From Planktothrix tepida PCC 9214 (GTDB taxonomy: Bacteria > Cyanobacteriota > Cyanobacteriia > Cyanobacteriales > Microcoleaceae), in assembly GCF_900009145.1 (NCBI RefSeq), contig NZ_LN889764.1:1-64000 (forward strand): a stretch of DNA of 64,000 nt, written 5' to 3'. Both the position numbers and the translations under genes were made by a program. Each line of letters begins with the position of its first letter. The first letter of the stretch is position 1. Below, one piece after another: positions 20,117 to 29,599 of this stretch. The notes below the pieces were generated by a model that worked only from the letters and a program-made list of their open reading frames with translations, was not told where the DNA came from and ran no database searches.

Positions 20117-20806
20117 ATGAATTTCTTCAAACTACTGAGGCGCATTACGGTTTATATCTTATGCGCTTTCATGTTTGTCTTTTGTGTCGTTGTCCTCGCA
20201 GGAGTGGCAATTGCAATTAAAGTTTTAGTCCTGAAACTCGCCCATAAATTTATTTACCCTATATTTATGTTTGGCGATTTACTTCGGGGTTTAGAAATTA
20301 TTGATTTACTCAATATTTTGGTATTTGCCATTGTGGGGATGGGATTAGGATTAGCAACGGGTTTATTACCCACTTTTAATGCTCGCAAAATTAGTACATT
20401 TTTTCTAATTGTTTCAATCCCCCTGATTTTAGCGGTTCCTCAGATTGTGAAATACAATCTTTGGGTGGGGGATATTGCTCAGGATGATGATATTCCGGTT
20501 CCCCAAGCCCAAACCGTTGCAGATGACTTTTTAAAACGCAGAATTAATCGAGATGGAGTGTTTGGTTTCTATGTATATACGGGACAATTTCCTATGATTC
20601 CGACGCGACAAGTTCAGATGCAGGAATTGGAACGGTTAGAAAAACAAGTGAACTCTAAATTTGTTCGGGTGAGTGGGATTCCTCCGACTTTAATTACAGT
20701 GATTATGGGGGTTTGTTTTTGGGGGATTCGGATGTTTTATTTTGCGGTTGCTGTGATTACGGCGATTGCTCATTATCGAGAAGGATTGAGAATTGTCGCT
20801 AAGTAA
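20117..20806 (+). CDS. Membrane protein of unknown function
   Basis: A 229-residue protein with four likely membrane segments: about residues 8-35, 58-78 and 87-104 in the N-terminal half and 190-215 near the C-terminus. A soluble loop between 110 and 185 (GDIAQDDDIPVPQAQTVADD, ending with a charged helix MQELERLEKQVNSK) separates them. It lies 17 bases after tlyA on the same strand, so the two are probably co-transcribed. I do not recognise a family. Confidence 0.75.
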   Translation: MNFFKLLRRITVYILCAFMFVFCVVVLAGVAIAIKVLVLKLAHKFIYPIFMFGDLLRGLEIIDLLNILVFAIVGMGLGLATGLLPTFNARKISTFFLIVSIPLILAVPQIVKYNLWVGDIAQDDDIPVPQAQTVADDFLKRRINRDGVFGFYVYTGQFPMIPTRQVQMQELERLEKQVNSKFVRVSGIPPTLITVIMGVCFWGIRMFYFAVAVITAIAHYREGLRIVAK

Positions 20807-20814
20807 TCTTGGAT

Positions 20815-21228
20815 TTATCTCCAGTAATTTCTCCCTTTCCAAAACAAACCAATTAAAATTCCCATAATCGTGGTTTGAGATGTACTTAATAAAAGAATGG
20901 GCGGGAAACTGGATTTATAAATAAATAAAGTTATTAATAAACAAAGGAAAAGTACCCATAAACACGTTGTATTGAGGAAAACTTTAGAGGGACGAATTTC
21001 GATGAGATAAATGACCAAAGCTCCTACCCCAACCCCCACACCGAATAAAATTAATAAGTCTAAGGGGGGAGCATATAAAATTTGGATCATTTTTCGCAAG
21101 GCTAGAGATTGAGTGATTCCCCAAATCATTAAAATTTCTGCGATCGCAACAATTAAATAAGTCAGAGCGACATTTTGTAATAAAGGTATCCAAGGTAAAT
21201 TTTTAAAACGTTGTATAAATTTATTCAT
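20815..21228 (-). CDS. Small four-helix membrane protein
   Basis: With the start at 21228 (MNKFIQRFKNLPWIPLLQ) the product has 137 residues; a longer frame to 21276 is possible. Hydrophobic helices fall near residues 18-38, 52-72, 80-100 and 108-126, separated by short basic loops. It converges on the preceding membrane protein gene with only 8 bases between stops. The family is not recognised. Confidence 0.65.
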   Translation of the reverse strand: MNKFIQRFKNLPWIPLLQNVALTYLIVAIAEILMIWGITQSLALRKMIQILYAPPLDLLILFGVGVGVGALVIYLIEIRPSKVFLNTTCLWVLFLCLLITLFIYKSSFPPILLLSTSQTTIMGILIGLFWKGRNYWR

Positions 21229-21431
21229 AGTGATTTTAATAAAAGATGTAACGGTTAACGAACTTGCCAAATTCAACTGATTTTAGCAAAGGATTAACAA
21301 TCTCCCATTTTTGATTATATTAAACTCACGTTAGAATTTTGGATCAGGAACTTCAGAAGGTTCAGAACCCAGAATCTTAACCGCGAAGCAAACCCAAATC
21401 TAAAACCGATCAACTTGGAGCGGAAAAACCG

Positions 21432-21650
21432 ATGGAACCATCATCAATTAACTGTGCAGAAGCTTGTGTCAATGGCTGTGTTTTAGGGGATAAATGTCCC
21501 AATCGTGACTATATCCCAGAAACTGAAAATTTTATCAGCAATACCTCCTTAGACCAAATCTTAGAAATGGCAGAGGAGGCTGTCCGCAAGAAAAGAATGC
21601 AGCCGCCCACCTGGGTTTTACCTGATTTTCCTGAATCATTTAAAGACTAA
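21432..21650 (+). CDS. Small conserved cysteine-containing protein
   Basis: A 72-residue soluble protein. The N-terminal part carries four cysteines with CAEACVNGCVLGDKCPNRDY, then a helix LDQILEMAEEAVRKKRM and the tail PPTWVLPDFPESFKD. The cysteine spacing could bind metal or form disulfides. It resembles short hypothetical proteins that are widespread in cyanobacteria, but I cannot name a function. A plausible purine-rich site (TTGGAGCGGAAAA, 21414-21426) precedes the ATG. Confidence 0.7.
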   Translation: MEPSSINCAEACVNGCVLGDKCPNRDYIPETENFISNTSLDQILEMAEEAVRKKRMQPPTWVLPDFPESFKD

Positions 21651-21991
21651 TCAGCCCCAACAATTTAAAAGATAATCAGGGGAGTCAATGGCACTCTGAT
21701 TCAATGGGTTGTTGAGATTGAATCTAGGGTGTAGGGTAAACGGGTATGGGAAATCTAGGACGATATTAAGCTGTTCCCAATTTCCTATTCCCTGCTAGAA
21801 TCAGAAACCCGTTCAAGGGGGCCAAGGATTTGCCATTTTATCGGTGCTCACCTTTAAAGTTTAGGATATCTCCTAATTTGTGGCGTTTAATACACTCAAG
21901 GGCTTGGTTTCTCGACCAACTTACCCTATAGTAGTTTTGTTTCTGTGGTTTAAAGTTATAGAACCGTTATTCATCTACTTCCCCTATTAAA
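21651..21991. other. Intergenic region upstream of ftsZ
   Basis: About 340 bases without a gene. It presumably contains the ftsZ promoter. A TATAGT hexamer at 21927-21932 is a possible -10 element, but I see no matching -35, so I do not call it. Confidence 0.5.
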
Positions 21992-23272
21992 ATGACAGTT
22001 AAGAATAATCTGGGGTCTACCCAAGGCAATTCTGATGCTGAAGGAAAAGCGAATCCCTGGTTGTCAGCAGATTCAGCCAATCCATTCCGTAGAAATGAAC
22101 GAATAGTTAACCCTAATAATGATTCTAAAGATATGCCCCGCGAAGAATCTTGGAGTGGCGATATTATTCCCAGCAATGCTGCAAAGATCAAAGTAATTGG
22201 TGTGGGCGGCAGTGGCGGTAATGCTGTTAACCGAATGATTGACAGCCAGGTAACAGGTGTTGAGTTTTGGTCAGTGAATACCGATGCTCAAGCTTTAACT
22301 TTATCGAAAGCCCAAAAACGGTTACAAGTGGGTCAGAAATTAACTAGAGGCTTAGGGGCAGGTGGAAACCCCGCCATTGGTCAAAAAGCGGCGGAAGAAT
22401 CACGGGATGAAATTCTTCATGCTTTGGAAGGGGCAGATTTAGTTTTTATTACTGCTGGCTTAGGAGGCGGAACCGGAACCGGGGGAGCCCCGATTGTGGC
22501 AGAAGTCGCGAAAGAAATTGGAGCCTTAACGGTTGGGGTCGTCACTCGTCCGTTTACCTTTGAAGGACGCCGACGGATTTCCCAAGCGGATGAGGGAATT
22601 GCCGCATTACAATCCCGTGTAGATACGTTAATTGTGATTCCGAATAATAAATTGTTATCGGTGATTAATGAACAAACCCCCGTGCAGGAAGCGTTTCGCT
22701 ATGCGGATGATGTCTTACGTCAAGGGGTACAGGGAATCTCTGATATTATTACAATTCCGGGTTTAGTCAACGTGGATTTCGCCGACGTCCGGGCGGTGAT
22801 GGCCGATGCCGGGTCGGCTTTATTAGGCATTGGCATTGGTTCGGGCAAATCACGGGCTAGAGAAGCGGCCGTTGCTGCGATCGCCTCTCCCTTGTTAGAA
22901 TCCTCCATTGATGGGGCGAAGGGGGTTGTATTTAATATTACTGGCGGTACGGATTTAACCTTACATGAGGTGAATGCGGCTGCTGAAACGATTTATGAAG
23001 TGGTTGATCCTAATGCCAATATTATCTTTGGGGCTGTGATTGATGAACGGATGCAGGGAGAAGTAAAAATCACGGTAATTGCTACTGGGTTTTCAGGAGA
23101 CAATAAACAAGCTATCCCCGTAACCCGTGAAGTTAATGTACAACGGGGGAATACCATTCCGGTGATTCCGGCTCCAGGGAACCCACCCCAACCCCAAACT
23201 CCCTCTAACCCAGCCCAACCCGGATTAGATATTCCTGATTTTCTCCGTCGGCGCAAACCCCCTACTCGTTAG
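21992..23272 (+). CDS. ftsZ: Cell division protein FtsZ
   Basis: Tubulin-like GTPase that forms the division ring. It has 426 residues. A 60-residue polar N-terminal extension is typical of cyanobacteria. The GTPase domain follows with [18 protein letters not shown], the tubulin signature [15 protein letters not shown] and the T7-loop region [11 protein letters not shown] with the catalytic aspartates. A proline-rich linker ([15 protein letters not shown]) leads to the C-terminal peptide [12 protein letters not shown], the FtsA/SepF/ZipN-type docking tail. It stands alone, without the ftsQA genes next to it. Confidence 0.98.
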   Translation: MTVKNNLGSTQGNSDAEGKANPWLSADSANPFRRNERIVNPNNDSKDMPREESWSGDIIPSNAAKIKVIGVGGSGGNAVNRMIDSQVTGVEFWSVNTDAQALTLSKAQKRLQVGQKLTRGLGAGGNPAIGQKAAEESRDEILHALEGADLVFITAGLGGGTGTGGAPIVAEVAKEIGALTVGVVTRPFTFEGRRRISQADEGIAALQSRVDTLIVIPNNKLLSVINEQTPVQEAFRYADDVLRQGVQGISDIITIPGLVNVDFADVRAVMADAGSALLGIGIGSGKSRAREAAVAAIASPLLESSIDGAKGVVFNITGGTDLTLHEVNAAAETIYEVVDPNANIIFGAVIDERMQGEVKITVIATGFSGDNKQAIPVTREVNVQRGNTIPVIPAPGNPPQPQTPSNPAQPGLDIPDFLRRRKPPTR

Positions 23273-23594
23273 ACCCATCAGGGGAGCACCGGAAGCCGAA
23301 CACTCGGCATTTGGTACTCTCCACTTGACAACAGCCCACACTCAGCAGTTAATCGTTAACCATTAAGGTTTAGTCAGGCTGTACCCTGGCAGTGGCAATT
23401 GTGGCGCATCTCTGCCTTAAGAAGGATATATTTTTAACTGTACAACAGAGTAAACTTGATGTAACTTCTCCATTAGAGCACTCCTTAACTATCGGTAAAG
23501 GACAAGGGTTCGTCGGGTATTTTTATCCGTTCTTTCATCTCTTTTAAATACTACAAATAAGAGCTAAAACAACGCCTAAAAATACCCCAATCAG
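23273..23594. other. Intergenic region downstream of ftsZ
   Basis: About 320 bases between two convergent genes. A small hairpin GCCGA-ACAC-TCGGC lies about 20 bases after the ftsZ stop (23295-23308) and may end its transcript, although no T-run follows. No coding frame of note. Confidence 0.5.
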
Positions 23595-24122
23595 TTAACC
23601 CATCCATCCATCTCGAATCGAAGCTTCTTTGCGCGAGTAATTATCGGCAAAAGCACGATGACGATGCACCACTTTTTGATCAAGATTAGGCGGTGTATTT
23701 TCCCAGGGTTCAGAGCGCGGTACATTTCTTTTGGGAGCCTCTTGTTTCTGAATCTCTTGATTAACCTCTGTGGCTTCTTCTGGAGATAAAGGAGTTGAAT
23801 GTCGCAGCAAGTCTCTTTGTACCGCCGCGATCGCTTGTCGCACGGCGGTTTTGATCGAGGGGGAAAACTCTGCCTGTCCCCGTTTAAGTTGCTGCATCCA
23901 ACCTTCTTTACTGGAAGCGTAAAGCGGCGGTAAACGATTGAGCGCGTAGGTTTCCACTTCAACCCGCTTAATATATTGGGAAAGTCGTGGCGGAAGAGAA
24001 GCTAATTGACGTTTGACTTCCTCAGCCACTAAGTCTTCCATTACGTTGTGATATCTACGGTTAGAACCTATAGCCATAGTATTGGTATTGACCGAGCCAG
24101 ATTCAGTATTCAGTGTTGTCAC
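23595..24122 (-). CDS. ComFB-family (late competence) protein
   Basis: A 175-residue protein. Residues about 22-120 match the ComFB fold: RYHNVMEDLVAEEVKRQLAS, VEVETYALNRLPPLYASS and WMQQLKRGQAEFSPSIKTAV. The central ALNRLPPLY segment is the family hallmark. ComFB proteins in cyanobacteria have been connected with cyclic dinucleotide binding and with natural competence/motility; the role here is inferred from family only. The C-terminal 50 residues are polar and probably unstructured. A hydrophilic frame in another phase (23591-23962) is a shadow. Confidence 0.8.
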   Translation of the reverse strand: MTTLNTESGSVNTNTMAIGSNRRYHNVMEDLVAEEVKRQLASLPPRLSQYIKRVEVETYALNRLPPLYASSKEGWMQQLKRGQAEFSPSIKTAVRQAIAAVQRDLLRHSTPLSPEEATEVNQEIQKQEAPKRNVPRSEPWENTPPNLDQKVVHRHRAFADNYSRKEASIRDGWMG

Positions 24123-24315
24123 GGTGATTCTCCTCTAGTTTCTAGTTTAACGATTTTGAAAGTCTGTGAGATCCTCCCGAAAAGATAGGAAATGACAGGG
24201 GACTTTATAACGGAAGGAGGAGAAAGGCATTCGGGAACAGTAACCGTTACCCCTGAACCGTAATTCGGTATAGGGGGCACATTCTGAGTCTTGCGAGGTT
24301 CTGACCTCAGCAGGT

Positions 24316-24717
24316 TTATGGGGTGCCGGAGTTTTGGGCTTGGGTGAGGGTGATTAAATCTTCAATCTGTTTAAGATTGGGATCACCGGCTAGGTAACTA
24401 ATTCCTCGATGGAGGTGTAGGCGAAACTGGGTGGCGAGGGTTTCGGGATCGGTTCCTAAGTGATCATTATGGCAACGTTGCTTGAGGGCAAGGAGTAATA
24501 AATCACACATCTGACCCCCAAAGACTTGCCATGTCATTTCAACATTACTATCGCTAGGTATGGGAACTGGGGAAGGAATTGTTGACTCTGCTAGTGAACG
24601 ACACAACGCCCAACGACACAGGATATTCCAATTCTCTATTTTGGTGACTCGCTTAAGTTTCGTCAGCTGCTCCTTCGCGGTTAGGGATAGGCGAATTCGC
24701 TCTAAGGGGGGTTCCAT
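24316..24717 (-). CDS. dndE: DNA phosphorothioation protein DndE
   Basis: Small DNA-binding component of the Dnd sulfur-modification complex (DndCDE). It has 133 residues. Family landmarks: IRLSLTAKEQLTKLKRVTKI at the N-terminus, NWNILCRWALCRSLAE, and the C-terminal HLHRGISYLAGDPNLKQI. DndE homologues form tetramers that bind nicked DNA. It is the last gene of the minus-strand run, 177 bases after dndD, so it may have its own promoter or translation signal. Confidence 0.9.
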   Translation of the reverse strand: MEPPLERIRLSLTAKEQLTKLKRVTKIENWNILCRWALCRSLAESTIPSPVPIPSDSNVEMTWQVFGGQMCDLLLLALKQRCHNDHLGTDPETLATQFRLHLHRGISYLAGDPNLKQIEDLITLTQAQNSGTP

Positions 24718-24894
24718 TGTGATTCACGAGACAATTCAGGAAATCCACAGATCTTAAATCTATATATAGAAAATTTTATACCGAAATACTGAAGAATTGT
24801 AATCTAGGTAGGGTATTTTTTTACAAAACCTTGATTTAAACTGAAGTTTTATGAAGCTTCTGTAAAGGAATATTGCAGACTCAACCTTATCTTC

Positions 24895-26880
24895 TTAAAA
24901 GAAATAACCAGGTTCAATGCGGGTTTGGCGTTGTGTTGGGTCGTATTTGAGTAAATACTCACGAGCGATGGCTTCTTGTTCGCGTAAACTGTTGACTTCC
25001 TTTTCGGCAATTTCCGTATCTGTTGAAAGTAAAATAACTTGATGGCTGGCTGCGGGAAAATACCGTTCAATTAAGTTTTGACGGTGGGAGGAGTCTAAAC
25101 GGCCTAATGGGGTATCAATGGCAATGGGTAAATTGCGACCGGAAACCCTCGCTAACCCCCATAAAAAAGCGATCGCTAACAGTTGTTTTTCTCCGGCTGA
25201 AAGGCGGTGTTTCTCAACAGGTTGTCCTTGGGGATCATAGAGGGATAAACTAAAATCTTCCGTTTGGATAATAACTCGATGCACTAAGTCGGATTTATGT
25301 AATAAATAACGAAAACATTCTGTTACTTCTACTTCTAATTTATTTAGCTTTTTTAAAGTCAGTTTTTCTTTAAAAACCTTCAATGTACTTTGAACTTTAG
25401 CCACGCTATCAATAATATGATTAACATTTTTTCGATCAATAGTATTTTGACTATATTTTTCTAAGTCTTTTTTAGCTTTTTCATACTGAGCTTGACATTT
25501 TTTACACCGTTCTTCTGCCTCTTCAATAGCCGTTTCCAGTTTTGTGAATTCTGTTTGAGCTTGGGAGACGGTTTCTAACAGTTGTTCATAGACCTCTGGA
25601 GGGGCGGCAACGGCTAATTGTCTATCCAGACTTGAAATTGTGTCTTCAATACTTCTTAAGGCGTCTAAGCTATCCTGAGAGGATTGAATTTGACTCGGAA
25701 GTTGATGTTCTAAAACGGTTTTTAACTGCTGGAGAACTTTATCATCTAGCCCCAAAAAAAGGGTTTCTTGATTTTCGGAATTATCGGTTAATTTGTGATA
25801 ATCATCTTCTAAATATAACTTAATATTTTCTAATTGGTTTGGGGTAATATTAAGCTGTTCTAAATATTGAAATAAACGTTGATCTCGTTCTTTAATAACA
25901 TCTTGAGCCACTTTTGCTTTTTGCAAATTTAGCTCTTGTTCTCCTTGGTTTTTAGCTTGTAATAATAGAGGAGTAATTAACGCCAAAGGTAAATAATCTC
26001 CAGCTAATTCACAAAGATTATCTCGCTGTTGTTTAGCTTTCTCTCGTTCATGTTCTAACTGTTGTTCTAATTGACTCCGTTCTCCGGCAATTTTTCCACC
26101 TTCGAGTTTAAATTTTTCCTTAGCCGCATATAACCTTTTTTTAGCTATTCCTGCTTTTTCCTTCAAGTTTAATATGGATTTTTCAGCATTTTCCCATTCT
26201 GATTTATAGCGGTTTAACTTGTTTTCAATGGCTTCTAAATCCGCTAATTCCTTAGAGTCAGCTAATTGTTTACGTTTACGGTTCGCTAAAATATCTAAAT
26301 CTATGGCTAACCGTTCTGCTAATTCTAACCCTAATAAAGATTGAATAGCCTGAACCACAACGTTAGGGGGTGTGTCTAAATCTGCTAATTCTTTAACTTG
26401 TTCGCCATCAAATAAAAATAAATTAGAAATGCCAATGGGAAAAAAATCTTCTATCCGTTCATCCCAGGTTTCTAACCAAGCGGAGTCCGGCCAATCATCA
26501 ATTAAGATTCCTAAAATATCTTTACCATTTTTCGGGTTTTTTGTCCAGCGACGTTTGACCCGAAATTGAACTTGCATATTTTGAACGATATGTTCAAATA
26601 ACAATTCGACACTGGTTTCTTCATGGGGTAGGGTATGTTTATTAACGGCTTGTTTGAGAAAGTCAGGATAACTTAAACTTCCCCGTGTTGAACATTGAGC
26701 CCGTTGTCCATAAAGTGCCAGTCGCATCGCATCCATTAAGGTTGTTTTTCCACCCCCATTCATACCACCGAATAACACAATAGGGCTAATAACATTATCA
26801 TTAATTTGAGGACGTAAATCAATGACTTGTTTCCCTCGATAGGGGCCAAAGTTTTCGACTGTTAATTCTAGGAAAATCAT
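24895..26880 (-). CDS. dndD: DNA phosphorothioation ATPase DndD
   Basis: SMC/Rad50-like ATPase of the DNA sulfur-modification complex. The start at 26880 (MIFLELTVENFGPYRGKQ) gives 661 residues, the normal DndD length; the longer frame reads through an intergenic palindrome. Walker A FGGMNGGGKTTLMDAM lies near residues 37-52, then a two-part coiled coil (about 190-520) with charged heptads, the signature HRLSAGEKQLLAIAFLWGLA and Walker B/D-loop IAIDTPLGRLDSSHRQNL. ATP-driven structural changes in DNA are thought to accompany sulfur insertion. It lies directly after dndC. Confidence 0.95.
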   Translation of the reverse strand: MIFLELTVENFGPYRGKQVIDLRPQINDNVISPIVLFGGMNGGGKTTLMDAMRLALYGQRAQCSTRGSLSYPDFLKQAVNKHTLPHEETSVELLFEHIVQNMQVQFRVKRRWTKNPKNGKDILGILIDDWPDSAWLETWDERIEDFFPIGISNLFLFDGEQVKELADLDTPPNVVVQAIQSLLGLELAERLAIDLDILANRKRKQLADSKELADLEAIENKLNRYKSEWENAEKSILNLKEKAGIAKKRLYAAKEKFKLEGGKIAGERSQLEQQLEHEREKAKQQRDNLCELAGDYLPLALITPLLLQAKNQGEQELNLQKAKVAQDVIKERDQRLFQYLEQLNITPNQLENIKLYLEDDYHKLTDNSENQETLFLGLDDKVLQQLKTVLEHQLPSQIQSSQDSLDALRSIEDTISSLDRQLAVAAPPEVYEQLLETVSQAQTEFTKLETAIEEAEERCKKCQAQYEKAKKDLEKYSQNTIDRKNVNHIIDSVAKVQSTLKVFKEKLTLKKLNKLEVEVTECFRYLLHKSDLVHRVIIQTEDFSLSLYDPQGQPVEKHRLSAGEKQLLAIAFLWGLARVSGRNLPIAIDTPLGRLDSSHRQNLIERYFPAASHQVILLSTDTEIAEKEVNSLREQEAIAREYLLKYDPTQRQTRIEPGYFF

Positions 26881-26901
26881 AATTAAAATAAGGATATGTG
26901 G

Positions 26902-26920
26902 AACAGGCATCTTGCCTGTT
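26902..26920. repeat. Perfect palindrome between dndC and dndD
   Basis: AACAGGCA-TCT-TGCCTGTT forms an 8-bp stem with a 3-base loop in the 44-base gap between the dndC stop and the dndD start. It could act as a transcript processing or attenuation hairpin within the operon, or be another interspersed repeat. Confidence 0.7.
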
Positions 26921-26924
26921 AATC

Positions 26925-28505
26925 TTAAGAAGGGTTTTGAAATTTCAAAGTTGCCCAACTTAACTGTTGAGGAGGGTCGGCTTTTTTGCCCTCAACAGCT
27001 TGCTTAACTTGTTCAACACTTCCGGTTTTTGCGGCTTCTTTTAAATTGCGTTCATAATGAGCATTCTCAATAGCATCCTGTTGCGGTCGAGAACTGGTTT
27101 CAAAACAGCGTTCTAAATCATCATAAATTCCCGTCCGTCTTGCCATTGTTTTATACTGACGTTCAGTATCCATTAATTTTGCCATTAGTTCCATATACAT
27201 CCCATCCCCTTCACTGAGTTCTTCTAAAATTTGCCATTCATCTCCACCCAGAACATGATTTCCCGCACCGATACGGGGGTCTTCAAAGGGTTCTCCCATA
27301 ATTTCCTCATAAATTTTGGGTAAACTATCATCAAATTCGTGTTTTTCCTCTAACCATATTCGCCGAATTTCGCTCAATTCTCCTATTGTAATTAAGGTAA
27401 TATCTCGATATTCTTCCGGTGCTGTTTGTCTAATTTGTTGTTGTGCTTCTAATACCCGTCTTAACCAATGTTCTCGCCATTTTTTGGTATATGGCCCCGG
27501 TATAGGTTCAACAGATATTTCCCCATCAACATTTCGTTCAAAGAGTTGAACAGTTCCAACAAGTCGCCTAAAATCTCGTTTATCTCGATCATTTTGGATA
27601 TCTAATTCTAAACGCAGATCCACAAGAGGTTGTAACCATTCTTTTTCTTGATCATTTTGTATCATTGCAGTTAATGATTTATCACTATCCACCAAAGTAC
27701 AAACCCAACAGCCAAACCGAGAGCTTCCACAGCTAGGAGTAGAGGTATCGACAACAAGAGGGCATTCATTATCTGCTGTTGCGCCTCGATACATCGCAAA
27801 TAATTCTTTATTATCCAGACCCCAAGGATTTTCCCATTGCATTAAATACATCCAAACTTCGTCAGTTCGCCAACTTTCAATAGGCGTATAAAGTAGAGAA
27901 CTAGGTAAATGAGGATGAGGACAAAGATGATCACGAACTCGTTTTGTTTCCCGTTTAGCCATGATCATTGCACGGTTAGAACTTTCTGTTTTGCGTGTTC
28001 CTAAAATTACAATAGCTTCACCATTTGACCGTACAACATCACGAATAAAACGGTTAGAAGGATCAATTTTTAAGCGTCCAGTACACCATCTAAACCGATG
28101 ACGAGGTGCAGGATAACCTTTCCCTATTAAACCTGCCCAATAAGTTTGTGTTACTTCAGGTGTTAACAAATGAGGTTCAATAGGAAGATTATTTGTCTGA
28201 GCTACTAATTTCATTCTATTTAAAGAATTATTCACCCAAGCAGAGACAATAGGGTTTTCTACTAAAGTATCTGTACTAATAACATAAATCTTCTTATTGA
28301 GCTTTTCAGGAGGAAGTGTTGCGATCGCATTCCAAATCAGTTGTAAACTAGCTGTGCTGTCTTTACCTCCAGAATAGCCAATAACCCAAGGAATTTGATC
28401 TAAACAATATAAATCTTTAATTTCCTGAGTCAGACTTTCAAGATCATTGACAAATTCATCAATATTTCGAGATGGGAATAAGGATATTTGTTGTTCAATA
28501 GCCAT
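26925..28505 (-). CDS. dndC: DNA phosphorothioation sulfurtransferase DndC
   Basis: PP-loop ATP pyrophosphatase with an iron-sulfur cluster, giving the sulfur for backbone modification. It has 526 residues. The PP-loop WVIGYSGGKDSTASLQLIW lies near 40-58. Cysteine-bearing motifs follow: RFRWCTGRLKIDPSNRF, NECPLVVDTSTPSCGSSRFG and CWVCTLVDSDKSL, matching the cluster ligands expected for DndC. The C-terminal part is helical and charged. It lies 7 bases after the HNH gene and 44 bases before dndD. No dndA is in the window, so a housekeeping cysteine desulfurase elsewhere probably feeds it. Confidence 0.96.
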   Translation of the reverse strand: MAIEQQISLFPSRNIDEFVNDLESLTQEIKDLYCLDQIPWVIGYSGGKDSTASLQLIWNAIATLPPEKLNKKIYVISTDTLVENPIVSAWVNNSLNRMKLVAQTNNLPIEPHLLTPEVTQTYWAGLIGKGYPAPRHRFRWCTGRLKIDPSNRFIRDVVRSNGEAIVILGTRKTESSNRAMIMAKRETKRVRDHLCPHPHLPSSLLYTPIESWRTDEVWMYLMQWENPWGLDNKELFAMYRGATADNECPLVVDTSTPSCGSSRFGCWVCTLVDSDKSLTAMIQNDQEKEWLQPLVDLRLELDIQNDRDKRDFRRLVGTVQLFERNVDGEISVEPIPGPYTKKWREHWLRRVLEAQQQIRQTAPEEYRDITLITIGELSEIRRIWLEEKHEFDDSLPKIYEEIMGEPFEDPRIGAGNHVLGGDEWQILEELSEGDGMYMELMAKLMDTERQYKTMARRTGIYDDLERCFETSSRPQQDAIENAHYERNLKEAAKTGSVEQVKQAVEGKKADPPQQLSWATLKFQNPS

Positions 28506-28512
28506 GCTGCGA

Positions 28513-29481
28513 TCACCCTAATACAGTTTTAAAGATGTTGTTTCGATGCCACTGAATAGCATCAAGCCTTGGATAAAATTTTTCCATGTTGGGTAAAAAT
28601 AAAGAATCTCCATTAAAATCTTTCATGGGTCTAGCATGAGGTGATATTTCTTGTAAATCTTCTGCAACAATAATTTTATAATTATTATCTATTGTAAACC
28701 AACCTCGATCAAATGCCCAATGATGATTTTTACAAAATGAAATTCCATTATCAATTTTATTGTCATAAAATAAAGACATCGGTTTTATATGTGCTCCATC
28801 TACAATAGTTTGATTAATAGAACGAATTACTTTCAACCCACAAAACGCGCATTTATAATCATAAATATGAATAATGGATTTCCTAAAAAAAGCATCTCTC
28901 ATAACTGATTTATAAATTCTGATTTTTTTTTCAATTAATTGATCTAACTGTGTTAGCTCTTGTTCGGCTTCAGTTTGTAAATTTTGATTTACTCCTAAAA
29001 TATCTTCTAATTCTTTTTGGGTATCAGAAAACCAAACTGATATTAAAGTATCTACTAATTCTTTTCGGGTTTCTCCATTTTTGATAAGTTCAAATAATTG
29101 CTCATCTAACTTAGCATATTCTACCGCTTGTTTCAATTTATTAATACTCTTAGGTTGAAACCCATCAAAATCAGGCTTTAACTTCAAGTGCCAAAAATTT
29201 TCCCGTTTCAAGTGAAAAAAAGGATAGTGTAACCCTCCTGAATATCCTTCATTTCCCAAAAATTGCCAATGCTTTTTGAAGGTATTAATTAATTCATCTG
29301 ATACTGTAATTTCGTTTTTCTCAATAATACCTTGTGTGATCAGATCAATAACAGATAACAACAAGATAGGTTTATAAGGAGCATCACCTCGTTGACGAAT
29401 TTTATTAACCCTTAATTCCGAAAAGCGTTTACAATAGTCTCCAAGAGTTTGCCTGTTGTTAGGTTGTTGTGTACTGTCCAT
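28513..29481 (-). CDS. HNH endonuclease with a putative phosphorothioate-binding N-domain
   Basis: A 322-residue protein at the head of the dnd operon. Residues about 10-150 contain APYKPILLLSVIDLITQGII, YSGGLHYPFFHLKRENFW and related helices. This pattern resembles the sulfur-binding domain of ScoMcrA-like enzymes (APHKPLLLL, YPFWRL type). Residues about 200-290 form an HNH domain with YDYKCAFCGL, VDGAHIKPMS and NGISFCKNHHWAFDRGW, with histidines and CxxC present. Enzymes of this design cut phosphorothioated DNA, but here the gene travels with the genes that make it. The N-domain assignment is by eye. Confidence 0.75.
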   Translation of the reverse strand: MDSTQQPNNRQTLGDYCKRFSELRVNKIRQRGDAPYKPILLLSVIDLITQGIIEKNEITVSDELINTFKKHWQFLGNEGYSGGLHYPFFHLKRENFWHLKLKPDFDGFQPKSINKLKQAVEYAKLDEQLFELIKNGETRKELVDTLISVWFSDTQKELEDILGVNQNLQTEAEQELTQLDQLIEKKIRIYKSVMRDAFFRKSIIHIYDYKCAFCGLKVIRSINQTIVDGAHIKPMSLFYDNKIDNGISFCKNHHWAFDRGWFTIDNNYKIIVAEDLQEISPHARPMKDFNGDSLFLPNMEKFYPRLDAIQWHRNNIFKTVLG

Positions 29482-29599
29482 ATTTTCCTCCTAACCGAAA
29501 TTTAGATATACTCCAGTTCTTTTAATTTCGGTAAGATAGCCTTTTGGGTAAACTTTTTTTAAAAACCCACTGTTTGCCTTATCAGCTTATCTTGCACTC

